In this document: positions 33,641 to 45,734 of the stretch, piece by piece
Layout of the letters: each line of letters begins with the position of its first letter
Position numbering within the stretch: position 1 is the stretch's first letter
Source of the DNA: Scilla litardierei
Taxonomy: Eukaryota; Streptophyta; Magnoliopsida; Asparagales; Asparagaceae
DNA: 64,000 nucleotides
Assembly (NCBI GenBank): GCA_030789695.1
Contig: CM061142.1
Location: forward strand, 147,519,266 to 147,583,265
Reading direction: 5' to 3'
Translations under genes and position numbers: made by a program
Notes under the pieces: model-generated
Seen by the model: the letters and a program-made list of their open reading frames with translations, nothing else
Told to the model about the DNA's origin: nothing
Databases searched by the model: none

Positions 33641-36600
33641 GGCGGCCGCGTTCTGCGCGGCCAGCCGTCGCGACGACACGCCGCGGGCCCCCCTAGGGTT
33701 TTCCGAAACCCTAACCCTAAACGCGCCAATTTTTCGGGGGAGGCCCAATTAACCCTAATGGGTTGTTTTCATGGCCCAAAAAGCTAGAAAATTAGCCCAT
33801 TTACATAAATAATTTTTCTTCTTTTATTTTTGGCCCTAAAAAGCCCAAAATAATTAAAAGAAACTTTAAAGGGTTTTAAGCGGTAAACAAAACATTAAAA
33901 TATGGATCAAAGGTAAAAGTTTTTTCAAAATAAATTTTTAGCATGTCACACACAATTTAGATTATTTAATTTAATCTTTACATGCCTGTGATATGATTAT
34001 CTGCGTGGTTGTATGTTTTCAATATATTATCTGCGTGGATGTGCAAATTAGGCTATGTTTTTAGAGATCAGCCAGGTTTCCGACACTTTTTAATTTCCTG
34101 CAATTTTTCTCTTTTTGAGTGAAATTTGTAAGTGAGGATATAAATGTAAAAAGAAGACCGGCGAACACCAAAAAGGAGCTGAAGGCGTATGCACAAAGAT
34201 GAAAGGGGCTTCTCTCTAATGTTCCCGAGTTGTACTTATTCTTTCATGCAACTTTTTGATGTAATTTTCGAACTGTCTTTTTCTTTTCAGTGTCGGCTGG
34301 CTGATCCCCATAGTCCTAAGTTATTTTTTCATTGCTTATACATTAAATGCGTGGATGTTAAATATTTTCATGCTATGTTAATGTTACAATGAAACTGTTA
34401 AAAAGCATGCTAAAATCACTTTGATATAGTTCAACGCCTATTTCTAGACTATATATCTGCGATAAGATTATTTAAATGCCTACAGCATATAAATAGCATG
34501 TGTACATCATACTTGTTTCAATTCAATTGAACATAATCTTTAGTTTACAAGTTTTACATTGTATGTATGATGGGCTCATGATATGACGATATTTATAACA
34601 ATAAGACAATCATGATTTCAAAAAGTTTAATATCATATCCACTTTGACAAAATGAACCTGAAGTTCAAAATCAAATCAAAAGTCAACACCCTCTCTCCCT
34701 AATAAAATAAATATCAACAAATACGATGGTTTATGCGAAAATTATAATTGCTATCTTTATAAAAGATGCACACTTTGCGGTAAACAGTTATATAAGATCT
34801 ATGATCTATATAATCCAATATGGACACCAGAAGTTTTCCATAATACCGCTAAACTCTTTAAAAGAGTACTCTCCTTTATTTTTACAAGGAAAGATTTTTT
34901 TTTCTAGCCTTGAATATAAGCATACGCCTGAAGTCGTGGCTTAATAAATAAGTGAGAAATATATTACGCACCCACGTATTTGTTCCCCTCTGAGCATGAT
35001 AAACTATCCACATAAAATTTGAACGACTCAAGAAAATGGCCTGAAGCTATACTCGAGCATTCAAATAGACTTTTAAAAAGTCTCTAATTAATTAGAAAAG
35101 TGGAAGTATAAATAATTTTCTCAAACCCATGCTTATGTCTCCTTTGCAAGACTAATTTTCATTGTCCTTTATAAATAAGGAATATTGAAATCAGGGGAAG
35201 TTCAGGATCAAACATGACCTGAAATAAAAATAAGGAAAACTCAAAACAGGGGAAGTCTTGGATTAAATGGGAAAGGGAAAGATACGATATACCTCGACAT
35301 GGAGTAAGCAATGGCAAGCCAAAATCAGACCGGAAGTTTTGATAAGAGCCATAATGTTTTTGCAAACATGAATGTGCATTAACGTATGCCATATAAAAAT
35401 ACATACATATGTAGTCAAAACGACGAAAGTCCAATTGACCTTATGTATATTTAGCTACTCCCCGAGGACAAATAAACTTTGAAATCAAATATAATCTGTT
35501 GTCATAACATAAGTCTTAAATGAGCATAATTATTGTTGTATGTTTTCAAGAGCACACATCACACTATGTCACTTGTTGACTTAACAAAATCATCAGTATT
35601 ATTCTCTTGTAGTTTTTATACATTTTATTTTACTGCGAATGATTTGCTATCTTGAATACCCCTAAAAATAAAATGAGGATGCCATATACTCTCTAAAACT
35701 TATACAGTTTCAAAAGGATATTCGTCAAAACGAAATCCCTAATGACTCAAGAAATAAATGGAGCCTGAAGCTTTGTCCCAAAATGATCCGCATAATAGTC
35801 AAAGTGAAGATGTAATCCTTCACAGTTTGAACACAGTTCAACTATTACCAGACAAAATTAACTTGAGCATTTTAATGGACTTTTCAAAAGTCCCACATAA
35901 ATTCAAAAAGAAGAATTATTTTGGAACACCAGAAGTGTCCAGAATCGACCAACTTTGGATCGATATCACCCTGGATTAATGATGCAAGACATCATCAACC
36001 AGACGAACCCGAAGATTCTTCAAAAAGGGTAAAACTTTCATTGTCCTATTCAAAAAGGAAAAATGTTAATGAGATCATCTCCATTCACATGGACATTGAC
36101 TCTCCCCACTTCCTCAAAGGAATTTAAGATGATATACTATCGTCATTAAAGATAATGAAGACCTTTAGGTCTCTTGAGAGTATTTAAGGGATATAAATAG
36201 GCTTCGTCCACTCCCTTAATAGGACTGATGATGTACCCTTGGTGTACTCATCAATATATCCTCTAAATAAATGGTCATTATCCAATCACATTCTTTTATA
36301 AAATGGTGGTAACTTTGGATAACACTGGGAAATTTAAATGTTTTACAACTGGAAAAATAACGAACACACTGAAGCTTGTGTTCACACCCAAATATGGGTA
36401 ATATAAATCATTAAAATGATTTAAATGGATTTCTTATCCATCAAAAATCCAGTTGTAGGTGACCACATGGGAACATGCAATTACATTGCAAACCATCAAA
36501 ACGCCTCCTTAGAACATATTTATATGAGTCTGATCACCTCATATAAACAGTTTCCGAAAACCCCTGACGGGGGAAGCGTTAAGAGCACATCTTATAGATT

Positions 36601-38112
36601 GTGCCATGATGAGTAGACACCCCCATATCACCACTATAGACCATCAAAATGCAGAACTATTTATCGGAAGTAAATATTCCAGATAAATAGAGTCTGAGCA
36701 CTCTAAACAGGGGAAGCATTTAAATTCACTTCTCCTAAGACGTGCATTGATGACCCTATTTTAAAGATTTGATGAGATCCTGAAGATCCCTCATAACTTT
36801 AATGTCCCAGCATCTGTTTCAACAGAAATACTACAATCATCCATGAGCCTGAAGCTCAAATGACCATTTAAATCATTAATACCTATGATCTGGTTATCAT
36901 GAATTGTGATGAGATCCTGAAGATCCACACTTATGAAACTGTTAAAACAGTTATCAGACATAGTTACTGACAATATAGATATTGTCAAAACTTTCACATC
37001 CCTGCTACTAAAAATCCAGCTAGGATTGACATACCAAATATATTGGATGCAATCCACCAGTAGCAGAAGTGGATATCCTCAATGGATGAGAGGACATACC
37101 ACTAGGCTCCAAAAAGAGAGATCTACTCCTGGAGACCGAAAAAACAATACCACCACAGGAAAGTGAGCTCAAATCCAGAACCTTATTGCAACTTGGTTGC
37201 TAAGGACCAATTCTGGATATGTTCATATTCTTTACACGTCCCAGAACCTTCACTTCTTTAACGCGTCGTGAAGGAAACACCTATGGGAGAAATCAAATGA
37301 TTATAGTACGTACGGGGTGAGTTTTGGACAAGAAAGAACACATTTTGTCGACAAATTCTCTCATATTTCATTTTGCCAGTTAAATATAAAATATCGTTTC
37401 CACAACTCTGCTTTGCCTGAAGCAAAGATAGAGAGTTGGCCAAATTATAATAATGTGGAATGAGGCAATAATAAGGTGAGCTGGACTCACTTATGAAATA
37501 TGAGGTGTTGGACCTGAAGTCCTGGTATCAAAAATGATATCAAATCCTGTGGGATAACTGAGTATTGAAGGAGAATTAAAATAAAATCGTTAGCTATAAG
37601 CATTTTAATTTGCTATAGTTTTTAGAGGTATAAATCGCTCAAACCAGGAAGTAATCAAGTAAGATGAGCTGAACTCACTTACAAGATGAATCTGATGCAT
37701 CGACTGGTTTATGTCAAGGCGTAACCCAACGAATGGCAAAAAGAGGGAATTTTTGGTTGATGTTGCTATTGGATGTGACAACATTACCGATATAAAATTT
37801 CTTCAACTGCATATATACAAATTTTTTCTTTACTTTCCTTTCCTTTTGGGACACACATTAATAATATGATTAAAGGAAAGACAACCTAGACAAAGATCCT
37901 TAAAGGACTCATACTAAAAGGTTGTTGTTTGCACCTCTTAAAAACAGTATTGTTCTTAAGAGAGCAAATTAAAAGAATTGAGATTATCTTAATAACTCAA
38001 AATATTATCGGATCTCCTGAAGAGAAAATACCGAAATATCCGTTAAAGCCTATCTATCAAATATGATATGAAAGTCCTAGCTATGCATAAATTCTAGGCT
38101 TACAGAATATAA

Positions 38113-38215
38113 TCATCCTGAAGATGAACTACCATCCTGAAGATGACATTAATCATCCTGAAAATGAACTATCATCCTGAAGATGACATTAATTAATCAT
38201 CCCGAAGATGATAAC
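38113..38215 (+). repeat. Five-unit hairpin repeat of TE-F
   Basis: Five units of CATC-CTGAA-GATG type; one has AATG in the right arm and one has loop CCGAA. Counterpart of the 13-unit array at 23436-23683. Confidence 0.8.
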
Positions 38216-38929
38216 TTCATCCAATGACGATTGATGAAGAAACATTAAATTCATTCTCCACCAAATACACCTATTTGGTTGTATGGATATACATTAAAAG
38301 ACCTCTTTCCGTTAGCTGGAAGAGGGGAAGAATATATATGGTCCAGAAGTACCTTAAGTGTCTTTGAAACACTCTTTTACCTGGCCAACTGCATGCGTCT
38401 CTTTTGAGCGTTAGCAGTATAGCTATTAGCCAGGTACAGTGCAGCGCCTGCAGCGCGCCACTGGACCAGAGATATGTAGCTTCTGCGCTATCTCCAAGGG
38501 TCGAGGAAAAAATCCTCTATGTTAAATGTATTTGCATATGCAGGCTACAGATCATCGCGATGAATGGCATAAAAGGGACGTCCACCTCTTAAAGATCTAC
38601 ACAGAATCCTTCCAAGTCTACATCCTTCTACCATCCCGAGAAGCTCATCACCAAGGAGCAATTCAAGAACATACAAAGCCAGGTCCTGAAGTACCTTTGC
38701 AGATATTGACGATTGAGACATGGATTTGTCTACCAAGTTCGTAGCGCTCCTTCAGTTTCAGCTACTGCCTTATATGAGTGAAACTTGTATAGATGAGTGA
38801 TGCTTGTACTCTACTTTTGCTTTCGAAATGTTGTAGATGAGATGGATGTATAGACACATAGGAGATAAATGTATAGATATATAGGATATCTACAAGCCTG
38901 AAGCTTGATCAGATAAGGGGGAGTCAACT

Positions 38930-39259
38930 GTAGAGTTGTACTCTTTTTCCTTGGCTAGTGGTTTTTCCCACAGGGTTTTCCATAGTCAAGGTTTTAATGA
39001 GGCAACCACATTGACTCTGGATCCAGAAGTATCCACCCCTCGACACATCCCTAAATCAGGGGAAGTTATGGAGTGATATACTCTTTTCCCTTCGCTATTG
39101 GTTTTTCCCACAAGGTTTTCCATAGCTAAGGGTTTTTAACGAGGCAGTTACCCTTAACTTGGATCTAGAAGTATCCACCCTTTAAGATACTCATTAGTAC
39201 TAATGAATCATTCAGTATTCATAAAGTCGAGTATACCACGTTGGTTGGATAAGGGGAAG
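38930..39259 (+). repeat. Two-unit 3' module and PPT of TE-F
   Basis: Two repeats with TACTCTTTT, GGTTTTTCCCACA and GAGGCA, then AAGGGGAAG before the LTR. Same module as in TE-B and TE-E. Confidence 0.7.
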
Positions 39260-39389
39260 TGTTATGAATAGGACCCATTGGGCCTATTGGGTATCCACCC
39301 ACATGAGTACCCATTATGAATACTATATAAAGGAGGCTAGGGGTTTTCTAGCCTCAACCCTTCTCCAAATCTGTTTCTCGTTCACAACA
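39260..39389 (+). repeat. 3' LTR of TE-F
   Basis: 130 bp, ends TTCACAACA, followed by TSD CTTTA (39390-39394). Confidence 0.9.
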
Positions 39390-39394
39390 CTTTA

Positions 39395-40501
39395 ATATTT
39401 CTAAAGTGGAATGTAAATTTTTTTAATAAGGTTTTGCGGGAAATGGCTCAATTACAAAAATAAATAAAACGAAAGAGAACGTGAGAGTAAGAGGCCCAAG
39501 CCCCAGGGTTTGAGATTAATATGGTCCGATATCTGGGTTCTTTTCTTCGTCATCAGTCAACAATGCTTTCATATTTCTTCCCCATTCAGAGTCGAATCCG
39601 TCTCAACTGTTTTCCTCCTAGAGCTGTCTTCTTGCTTTGTAACAAAGATCCTGGCTTTGGAACTGGGAGTTTTTCTTCAAAATGTTTTCTAAAAGCGGGG
39701 AATTTTGCAGTTTTTTTCTGTTCTGTTTTCCAATTGTGGGAGGCATTCTCAATTTCAAATTGATCCACATATTCATACAGATGAAGAAGAGCATCCACGG
39801 TTACCGAGTAATGTTGATTTTCAATTTTTTCTCCCCTCAGATGAAATTACAACGAAATACATTAGCGATACATCACAACTTCATATAAATACCAAACATT
39901 TTACGAGTTTCACATCGATGCCCAACATGCTGTATCGACTAATGGCACTAACAGCCGTTCCTTTTTTTTTGAACCAAAATGCCATTTCATCCCTACCATT
40001 TGTTGAACCTGCGGTGTATTTCAACAATTCAAGGGCTTCCTTTCATTTAGTCCCACATTGCAAGTAAATAAACATTTAATTCAAAAATACCGTGGCCTCT
40101 CCCTAAAGAGAGCATGATCCACCGTGTTGGCTCAGTTGGCTTTTGATCGATGTTACACGAAACCCAAAAGGACCCATCACTTGTTTTCTCATAGTAGACA
40201 TGAATCAAGTTAGGAACAGATCTTCATTCACAACTTCTCATCAGAGACAGTTGAGATTCATCCCCTTCCATGATTCCAAGGAAACAAAAGGAGGGTAAAA
40301 CATGATCATGGCTGCGATATGTTTCTATATGTATGATTTGATATGTACATTAGTCATCTGGTGGAACGCTTTTGTAATCTCTGAAGCCAGTATTGTTCCA
40401 TATTTCTTTTGTGTGGTAGCAAATCGTGTAAATATGGCTAATAATTACAATCCTGTTGGACGCTAATGAGTTGCTGAGTCAGTACGTCAGTCTCCGGCCA
40501 C
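39395..40501. other. Host DNA downstream of the NHX stop codon
   Basis: Presumed 3' untranslated and intergenic sequence of the minus-strand NHX gene. A plus-strand frame at 39521-39763 (80 codons, with an arginine-rich start) and an overlapping one at 39705-40067 are present. Neither carries a recognised motif, and they would need a frameshift or intron to join, so they are not called as a gene. Confidence 0.4.
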
Positions 40502-40560
40502 CTACCGATGGCTTCCTCGAAGCCCTTTTCTCATGTTCTTGATTGGCTCAATCGCTTCAT
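40502..40560 (-). CDS. NHX5/6: Probable terminal coding exon of the NHX antiporter gene
   Basis: On the minus strand a pyrimidine-rich tract ends in GAAAGCAG at 40561, a good splice acceptor. The following 59 bases read (GAT)EAIEPIKNMRKGLRGSHR and stop at TAG (40502-40504). The preceding NHX exon ends one base into a codon (G at 62870) and this exon starts with the two completing bases (AT), so the join gives aspartate and an uninterrupted frame. The other two frames stop early. It would add a short basic C-terminal tail. The assignment rests on phase, acceptor and order along the strand. The alternative is that the protein ends by read-through in the preceding exon, at a stop at 62832. Confidence 0.5.
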
Positions 40561-42359
40561 CTGCTTTCAAAACCAAAAAGAAAATCAACAAAACATTAAC
40601 AGAGTTTCTAAATAAATCAGAAGATTCGGCAACATCATTCCAAAAACTAGGAGAATAGTATGACTGTTAGCACCGTTGAAGGGAGACAAACTTGATTTTG
40701 AACATCAAGTAACAGGGGGCGTAAATGAATTGAGCAAAGAAAAACAAACCAGCATACATATAACCCCAATTTGTGATAACACGGGGAAAATGAAAGTTGA
40801 ACAAAGTGTAAAATTCTGCTATTATTATAATCTGGAAAGGACAGGCAACGCTGAATATCAATTGAAAAGATCGACCTCATGGCATGCCATATGGTCTGAA
40901 ATAATTTTAACCAGTGATTATTCTCATGCAATCATCCGTGCAATATCTATGTAAATGCCAAAATTCTCGATAACAATATCTTAATAATACCCTATGCCAC
41001 AGTATAAACTTTATTTAATATAAAAGGAAACAAAAGGAAATATTTAGCCACAACTAGTTTAAAGTTTAAACATTTAATCGACAATGTTCAAGATTTGTTC
41101 TTCGTTAACATGCGACTAGTTACATGTACCAAAAAAAGATGTACATAAATTCGACATTGGTCAGGAAATGTCTTAAATTCTACAAAGATTGCATCCAGAT
41201 TATTATGCTATTACAGGAAATCACAACGTGCATGTGAGACCTACTCGGATTTTAAAGTGCATATTACATTGAACATCTAGAAAATTACAGAGAACACAGC
41301 CAGATATATTGGTGCATGGTCTAAAAAACAAGCACCTTTGCACGTGTGCCTAACACAGACACGAGATCCACAACTATTGGGTCAGACTACGTGGGTCCCA
41401 ACAAACTTGACACGATGCAACAAGCTTTGCCACAGCCTAACTTAACCAAATTCCGCCAAATCCAACATAATCCAACACGGATAGGCTCCAACTGTCACCC
41501 CTAATCACAACCTAGATATAGATTACATAACCAGTTGCAGCAAACATGCCCATACACGCTGGAACGCACGTGTGCGCACAGAGGAGATCTCCGACTTCTG
41601 GGTCGGACTACCTGGGCCAGTCAAACTTGACACCATGCAACTAGGTCTGCCACAGCCTAGCTAAACCCAATTCCATCATATTCAACATAATCCAACAAGG
41701 ATAGACTCCAACTATCACCCCTAATCACAACCTAACAACCATACCAATCTCAGCAAACCTGCCCCTGCACACCAGTGCACACACCCACACAAGGAGGAGA
41801 TCCCCAACTTCTGGATCGGACTACCTGGGCCCAACCAAACTTTGAGTTGCATCTGACACAGCCTAACTAATCCCAATTCCACCAAACCAAACATAATCCA
41901 ACGTGAATAGGCTCTAAATGCGACCATTTAACCTAAATAACCCAACCAATTTTAGCAAACATGCCACTAGGCCTTGGCTCAATGGTAAAAGGGTTGGGTT
42001 AAAAGATCTCATAATCAAATACCAAGATACAACCTTTACTCAAGCACAGAAATAAAGACCGCCACCACAGCAACAAAAAATAATTAAATAAGCACATTTT
42101 AAAAAACGTATTTACTTGGTGCACGAAGTGGTAAAAGCCAATGTAAAATACAACGAAAACTGAACCATGGTGGTTCATTGCCATACTCGGTTGACATTCA
42201 TAAAATAAGATCTCAAATGTATGCCAACCAGCATGAATATACAATCAGAATGAGCATACAAATCCACTGAATGAATTCCTAAGGGTCAGCAATATCTGCA
42301 TCTAGATGCTCATCTGGTTACAGCATCTGGATACTTCCATTAACATAAATGACCAATAT
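40561..42359 (-). other. NHX last intron, part beside the terminal exon
   Basis: AT-rich DNA without coding potential. It holds three diverged tandem units of about 210 bp (next entry). At 42360-42364 is GTTTT, a four-of-five match to GTTTC at 62750-62754, the flanks of TE-G. Confidence 0.55.
41341..41970. repeat. Three diverged ~210-bp tandem repeats in the intron
   Basis: The phrase CCACAGCCTA recurs (CACAGCC at 41431, 41651 and, inside ACACAGCCTA, 41857), spaced 220 and 206 bp. Each copy is flanked by GGGTC(G/A)GACTAC-type, CAACATAATCCAAC-type and CACCCCTAATCACAACC-type phrases. No coding capacity. Confidence 0.75.
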
Positions 42360-42364
42360 GTTTT

Positions 42365-42832
42365 TAATGAGACCGCATTCAATGAAAAAAAATGGTAGAT
42401 CTGGAATTTTGGAGTCCGAGAAGCGTTTTTGTAATTTTCAGTTTTTGGGGGTCTTTTCGTAATTTTCAGTTTTAGGGTTATTTATGCAATTTTGTATTTT
42501 CAGTTTATTATTTATATGGGGCTAGGGGGATTAGAGAGGGTGTGTTGAATCTTGAGAGAAAAAACTCTTCATTGGGTGATTGCGGCTTCATCTCAAATAG
42601 AAGCTTGAGAGAGAGCGCGGTCAACCTCTCAAAAGTGGCCAAGGGAGAGTGAGTCTCTCGAAAGAACGCAAATATATCTGATATCTCTCTTATATTCAGT
42701 TTATATCAATAAAAATCCCATCTTTCTCCCATATATCTTCTATTAAACCCTAAAAATCCCTCTTTTCCACTAAAAATCTCACATTTCCACCAAAACTAAC
42801 TTTATCCATCAAAATCCTAGCGGATCCTATCA
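42365..42832 (+). repeat. TE-G left LTR
   Basis: From TAATGAGACCGC (TG mutated to TA) to GGATCCTATCA. Reverse complement of 62282-62749 with moderate divergence. It contains the phrases GAGAGGGTGTGTTGAATC and TTCAGTTTATATCAATAAAA in both copies. Confidence 0.85.
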
Positions 42833-42834
42833 TT

Positions 42835-42846
42835 TGGTATCAGAGC
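42835..42846 (+). other. Initiator tRNA-Met primer-binding site (TE-G left)
   Basis: TGGTATCAGAGC two bases after the LTR. The same site is inverted at 62268-62279. Confidence 0.85.
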
Positions 42847-42856
42847 AATGTGATCC

Positions 42857-43217
42857 TGATGAGATCATAACATATCAGAGGTGGCGGTGCAGAGCGGATC
42901 GTGGAGTGTCCAAATAGCCCAGGGGTGTTTTTGTGAAGGTTTGGGCATTTTTGGAAATTTTGGGGTTTCAAGGGGTTTGTAATTGCGGACAGATCTATCC
43001 TATATATGTATTTGGAGGGATGAGAGTGATTTTTCATGAACGAATTGAGAAGAGAAGACCTCAGAAGTAGATAGTAGAACATTACAAGTAGAGAGTATAA
43101 GCCATTAAGGTTTGGAGAGTGATTTCCTCTCAAATGAAATCAATTGTATCATACAATAATTTCCTATCAATACAAATCTAAAATTTTCCCCTTCGTAACC
43201 CCTAAATTTTTCTATAA
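42857..43217 (+). repeat. 5' LTR of TE-H
   Basis: TGATGAGATCATAAC to CTATAA, 361 bp; aligns with 48376-48749 with many substitutions and small indels, an old insertion. Confidence 0.8.
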
Positions 43218-43241
43218 ATTGGTATCTGAGCGAAAATCCAC

Positions 43242-44995
43242 ATGGCGGGAACAAGATTGAAAGAGAAGATGGATTCCTTGGAAGAAAAATGGTGGCACGA
43301 AGTGGAAACCATAAAGGAGCAATAAGGGAAGTTGGGAAGTGATGTTGATTGATGTAGAGTTTCTCAAAGAGCGTCGGTGGAAAATGATGTTGGATCTCTT
43401 AAGGAACGAGTCTCTTATGTGGTTTCGATGTTGAAGGAGCTCATGCGCGACCATCGTCAACCACGGTCCAAGGAGGAAGCATCGAAAGACGACAACTTGG
43501 AAGGGAATTCCTCAGATCTAGGGTAAAAAGGACCAGATCTGAGCAAAAGAAAGGGGAAAGATGCAACCTTTTGGGACAATCCAAGCCGAAGAGGCGACGA
43601 CTGACTGGAATGTGAGCCAAGCCCTAATTTTAAAGCGGAGGGGGGCTCATTCGGCATCCAAAGCTCAGGGACAAGGCCGTCTACCCCTAAACTCCAGCTG
43701 GGGGCAGTGGCCCCCGATCTCAGCCTACAGGGGCTCGCGGACCTCCGACGATAACTTAGGAATCCAGTGGGCCTCCGACGAGCAGTTGGGGAGCTTGCGA
43801 GCTACCAACGAAAACTTGTGGGCATCGCAAACCCCCAATGAACCATTAGGGGCCTCGTAACCCCCGACGAACTCCTGGGGGCATCACGAGCCCCCAACGA
43901 CCTTGCGGGGATGTCGCGGCCCCCCACGTAGCCGCAGGGGCCTTACTGGCCTCCGACGCAACCGTAGGGCCCTCAGGTGCCCAATCCGAGCAAAACATGG
44001 GGCGTTGGCCCCTGGTGGCCTTTCAGGGAGTCGACGGGCCCTTCGGAGCAAAACAAGTCCATGGCAAATACAGTGGGACTTCCAGAGTTCGACGTCAGAC
44101 ACGGGGTGTTGGTGGCAACTTCAGAGGATACAGTGATCGTGAGAACCCTAGAGCTTGGCAGACGATGGAGGAGATGCTGGGTGGACTGCTGGAGGGTAGG
44201 GAGACTATGGTGAAGCATGATGGCCGTGGGAAGATGGAGGAGTTTCACTGAATGATTATCAACAAGTCCACTTCGGACAGTCGAGTGTGAGAGCAGGGCA
44301 GTGGATGTTTGGGTCTGAGAGCAGGGTCAGAAAGTTGAATATGCATATTTTCGAAAGGGATGATCCCTATAGGTGGATCTATTTGCAGAAAGATATTTTG
44401 AAATGAACCAAGTGACGGAGTGGGGGAAGATGCATGCGCCAGGTGTTTGCGTAGAAGGGAAGGCCTTGTCCTGATTTCAGTGGCGGCAGCAGTGGCAACT
44501 GGTGAGATCGTGGAAGGAGTTTAATGACTGCATACTGGATCGATTTAGATATACCCAGGGGAGATTTGCACGAGCAGCTCCTTGCTCTTCGGTAGGATGA
44601 CATGATCAGGGACTATAGGAAGATATTCGAGACATTCTCCGACCGTGTGAAGAGGATACCCAAGGCGACACTTATGGGGAGCATAATGAAGGGGCTCAAG
44701 CCAGACATTTGAGCTGAGCTTCGTCGGTGGAGGATAGACTCACGTCGAAGTGACAAGCCAATGGAGCTTGGAGTGGGTCCACCTTCCATAGCCAGCCAGC
44801 TACCTCCATGAGGGCAGAGGCCCCTTGCAGGGGGAGTCCAGATGAGGGAGCACAGCCAGGCAAGGATAGGAGCCGTGGAGCACATTCAGGTGGGCAGTTT
44901 AGACGCATGACAGAGGCAGAGATGCAGAGCAAGAAGGCGAAGTGATTGTGTTTCTGATGCAATGAGAAGTTTACCACATGGCATCGTTGCCAAGT
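43242..44995 (+). pseudogene. gag: TE-H gag
   Basis: Starts MAGTRLKEKMDSLEEKW shortly after the PBS and is interrupted by stops within 30 codons. A coiled-coil-like N-terminal region is followed at 43735-43980 by a 30-bp tandem repeat that reads in one frame as decapeptides (SDDNLG, SDEQLG, TNENLW, PNEPLG). The region near 44340-44700 resembles the Gag core in broken frames. A degenerate CCHC knuckle lies at about 44948-44990. Would have formed the particle; now inactive. Confidence 0.65.
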
Positions 44996-45017
44996 TCGCA
45001 TCCTCCAAATACTTTTA

Positions 45018-45392
45018 GTGGAGGATGAGGAGGTTGTGGAGGTGGAAGATGAGCCAGAGCACTCCCACTTAGACACCGCGAAGGTATCACAAAACTTTGG
45101 GTTCAACCCAAACCACACCATGAAGTTAATCGAGAGGATTGCAAAGCAGGTCACAGTGCTGATTGACAGTGGGTCTACCCCCTTCATATCCAACCGGATA
45201 GTGAAGTAGCAAGGGTTACAACTGTTGGACAACGGGAGCTTCGGAGTGATGATGGGAACAGGACAGGTGGAGCATGCAAAGGAGTATACCCTGGCCTGAT
45301 TTTGACTCTCCAGGAGGATACATATCGTGGAGAATTTCTTGCCCCTCAACCTGGGCAACACAGATGTCATTCTGGGGATGATGTGGCAATAG
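45018..45392 (+). pseudogene. pro: TE-H protease
   Basis: Aspartic protease remnant. VTVLIDSGSTPFIS carries the catalytic DSG at about 45161-45169, and TDVILGMMW near 45365-45388 is the conserved C-terminal strand. Internal stops (for example after ISNRIVK) inactivate it. Confidence 0.75.
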
Positions 45393-45734
45393 TCCTTGGG
45401 CGATATAATAATAAACTAGAAGCCTCTTAGGATGAAGTTCCAGGAGGGAGTGAGTGGTGACGCTTCAGGAAAATCCCAGCTTGTGCTGGACTAGTGTTTC
45501 CTTAAAGACCATGGCTCGGGCGATCCAGACAGAGAGGGAAGAATTCTTGGTAGAGTTGCAAAGGATGACAGAGATGGAGGTAGACCAGGAGCATGGCATT
45601 CCTCCAGAGTTACAGTGGCAGTTTGAGGGGCTGTTTCAGACATCTCGTAGACTCCCTCTCCCACGGGATCATGAGCACGCCATTGTACTTCATAAGTGTG
45701 TCTCGCTTATCAGTGTGAGAGCTTACTGGTATCC

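Larger units (their letters stand above)
32978..39389 (+). mobile_element. TE-F: 6.4-kb noncoding element with 130-bp LTRs
   Basis: LTRs 32978-33107 and 39260-39389 (about six differences), TSD CTTTA at 32973-32977 and 39390-39394, PBS-like CGTTATCAGCACG directly after the 5' LTR, PPT GGATAAGGGGAAG before the 3' LTR. Homologous to TE-E read in reverse. No gag or pol. Perfect CTGAA-loop hairpins include 33515-33535 (8 bp), 34653-34667, 36844-36858, 36913-36925, 37411-37427 (6 bp), 37510-37522, 38013-38025 and 38893-38907. Confidence 0.88.

Noticed and set aside
33705..33722. Telomere-like CCCTAACCCTAAA
   Set aside because: Only about two units; chance occurrence in AT-rich leader sequence.
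39521..40067. Possible plus-strand gene beginning with an arginine-rich 80-codon frame
   Set aside because: No recognised motif, the two overlapping frames would have to be joined arbitrarily, and the region is downstream of the minus-strand NHX stop.
41965..42040. tRNA- or SINE-like start (TGGCTCAATGGTA resembles a pol III A box)
   Set aside because: No B box (GGTTCGANTCC) at the expected distance and no cloverleaf could be drawn.
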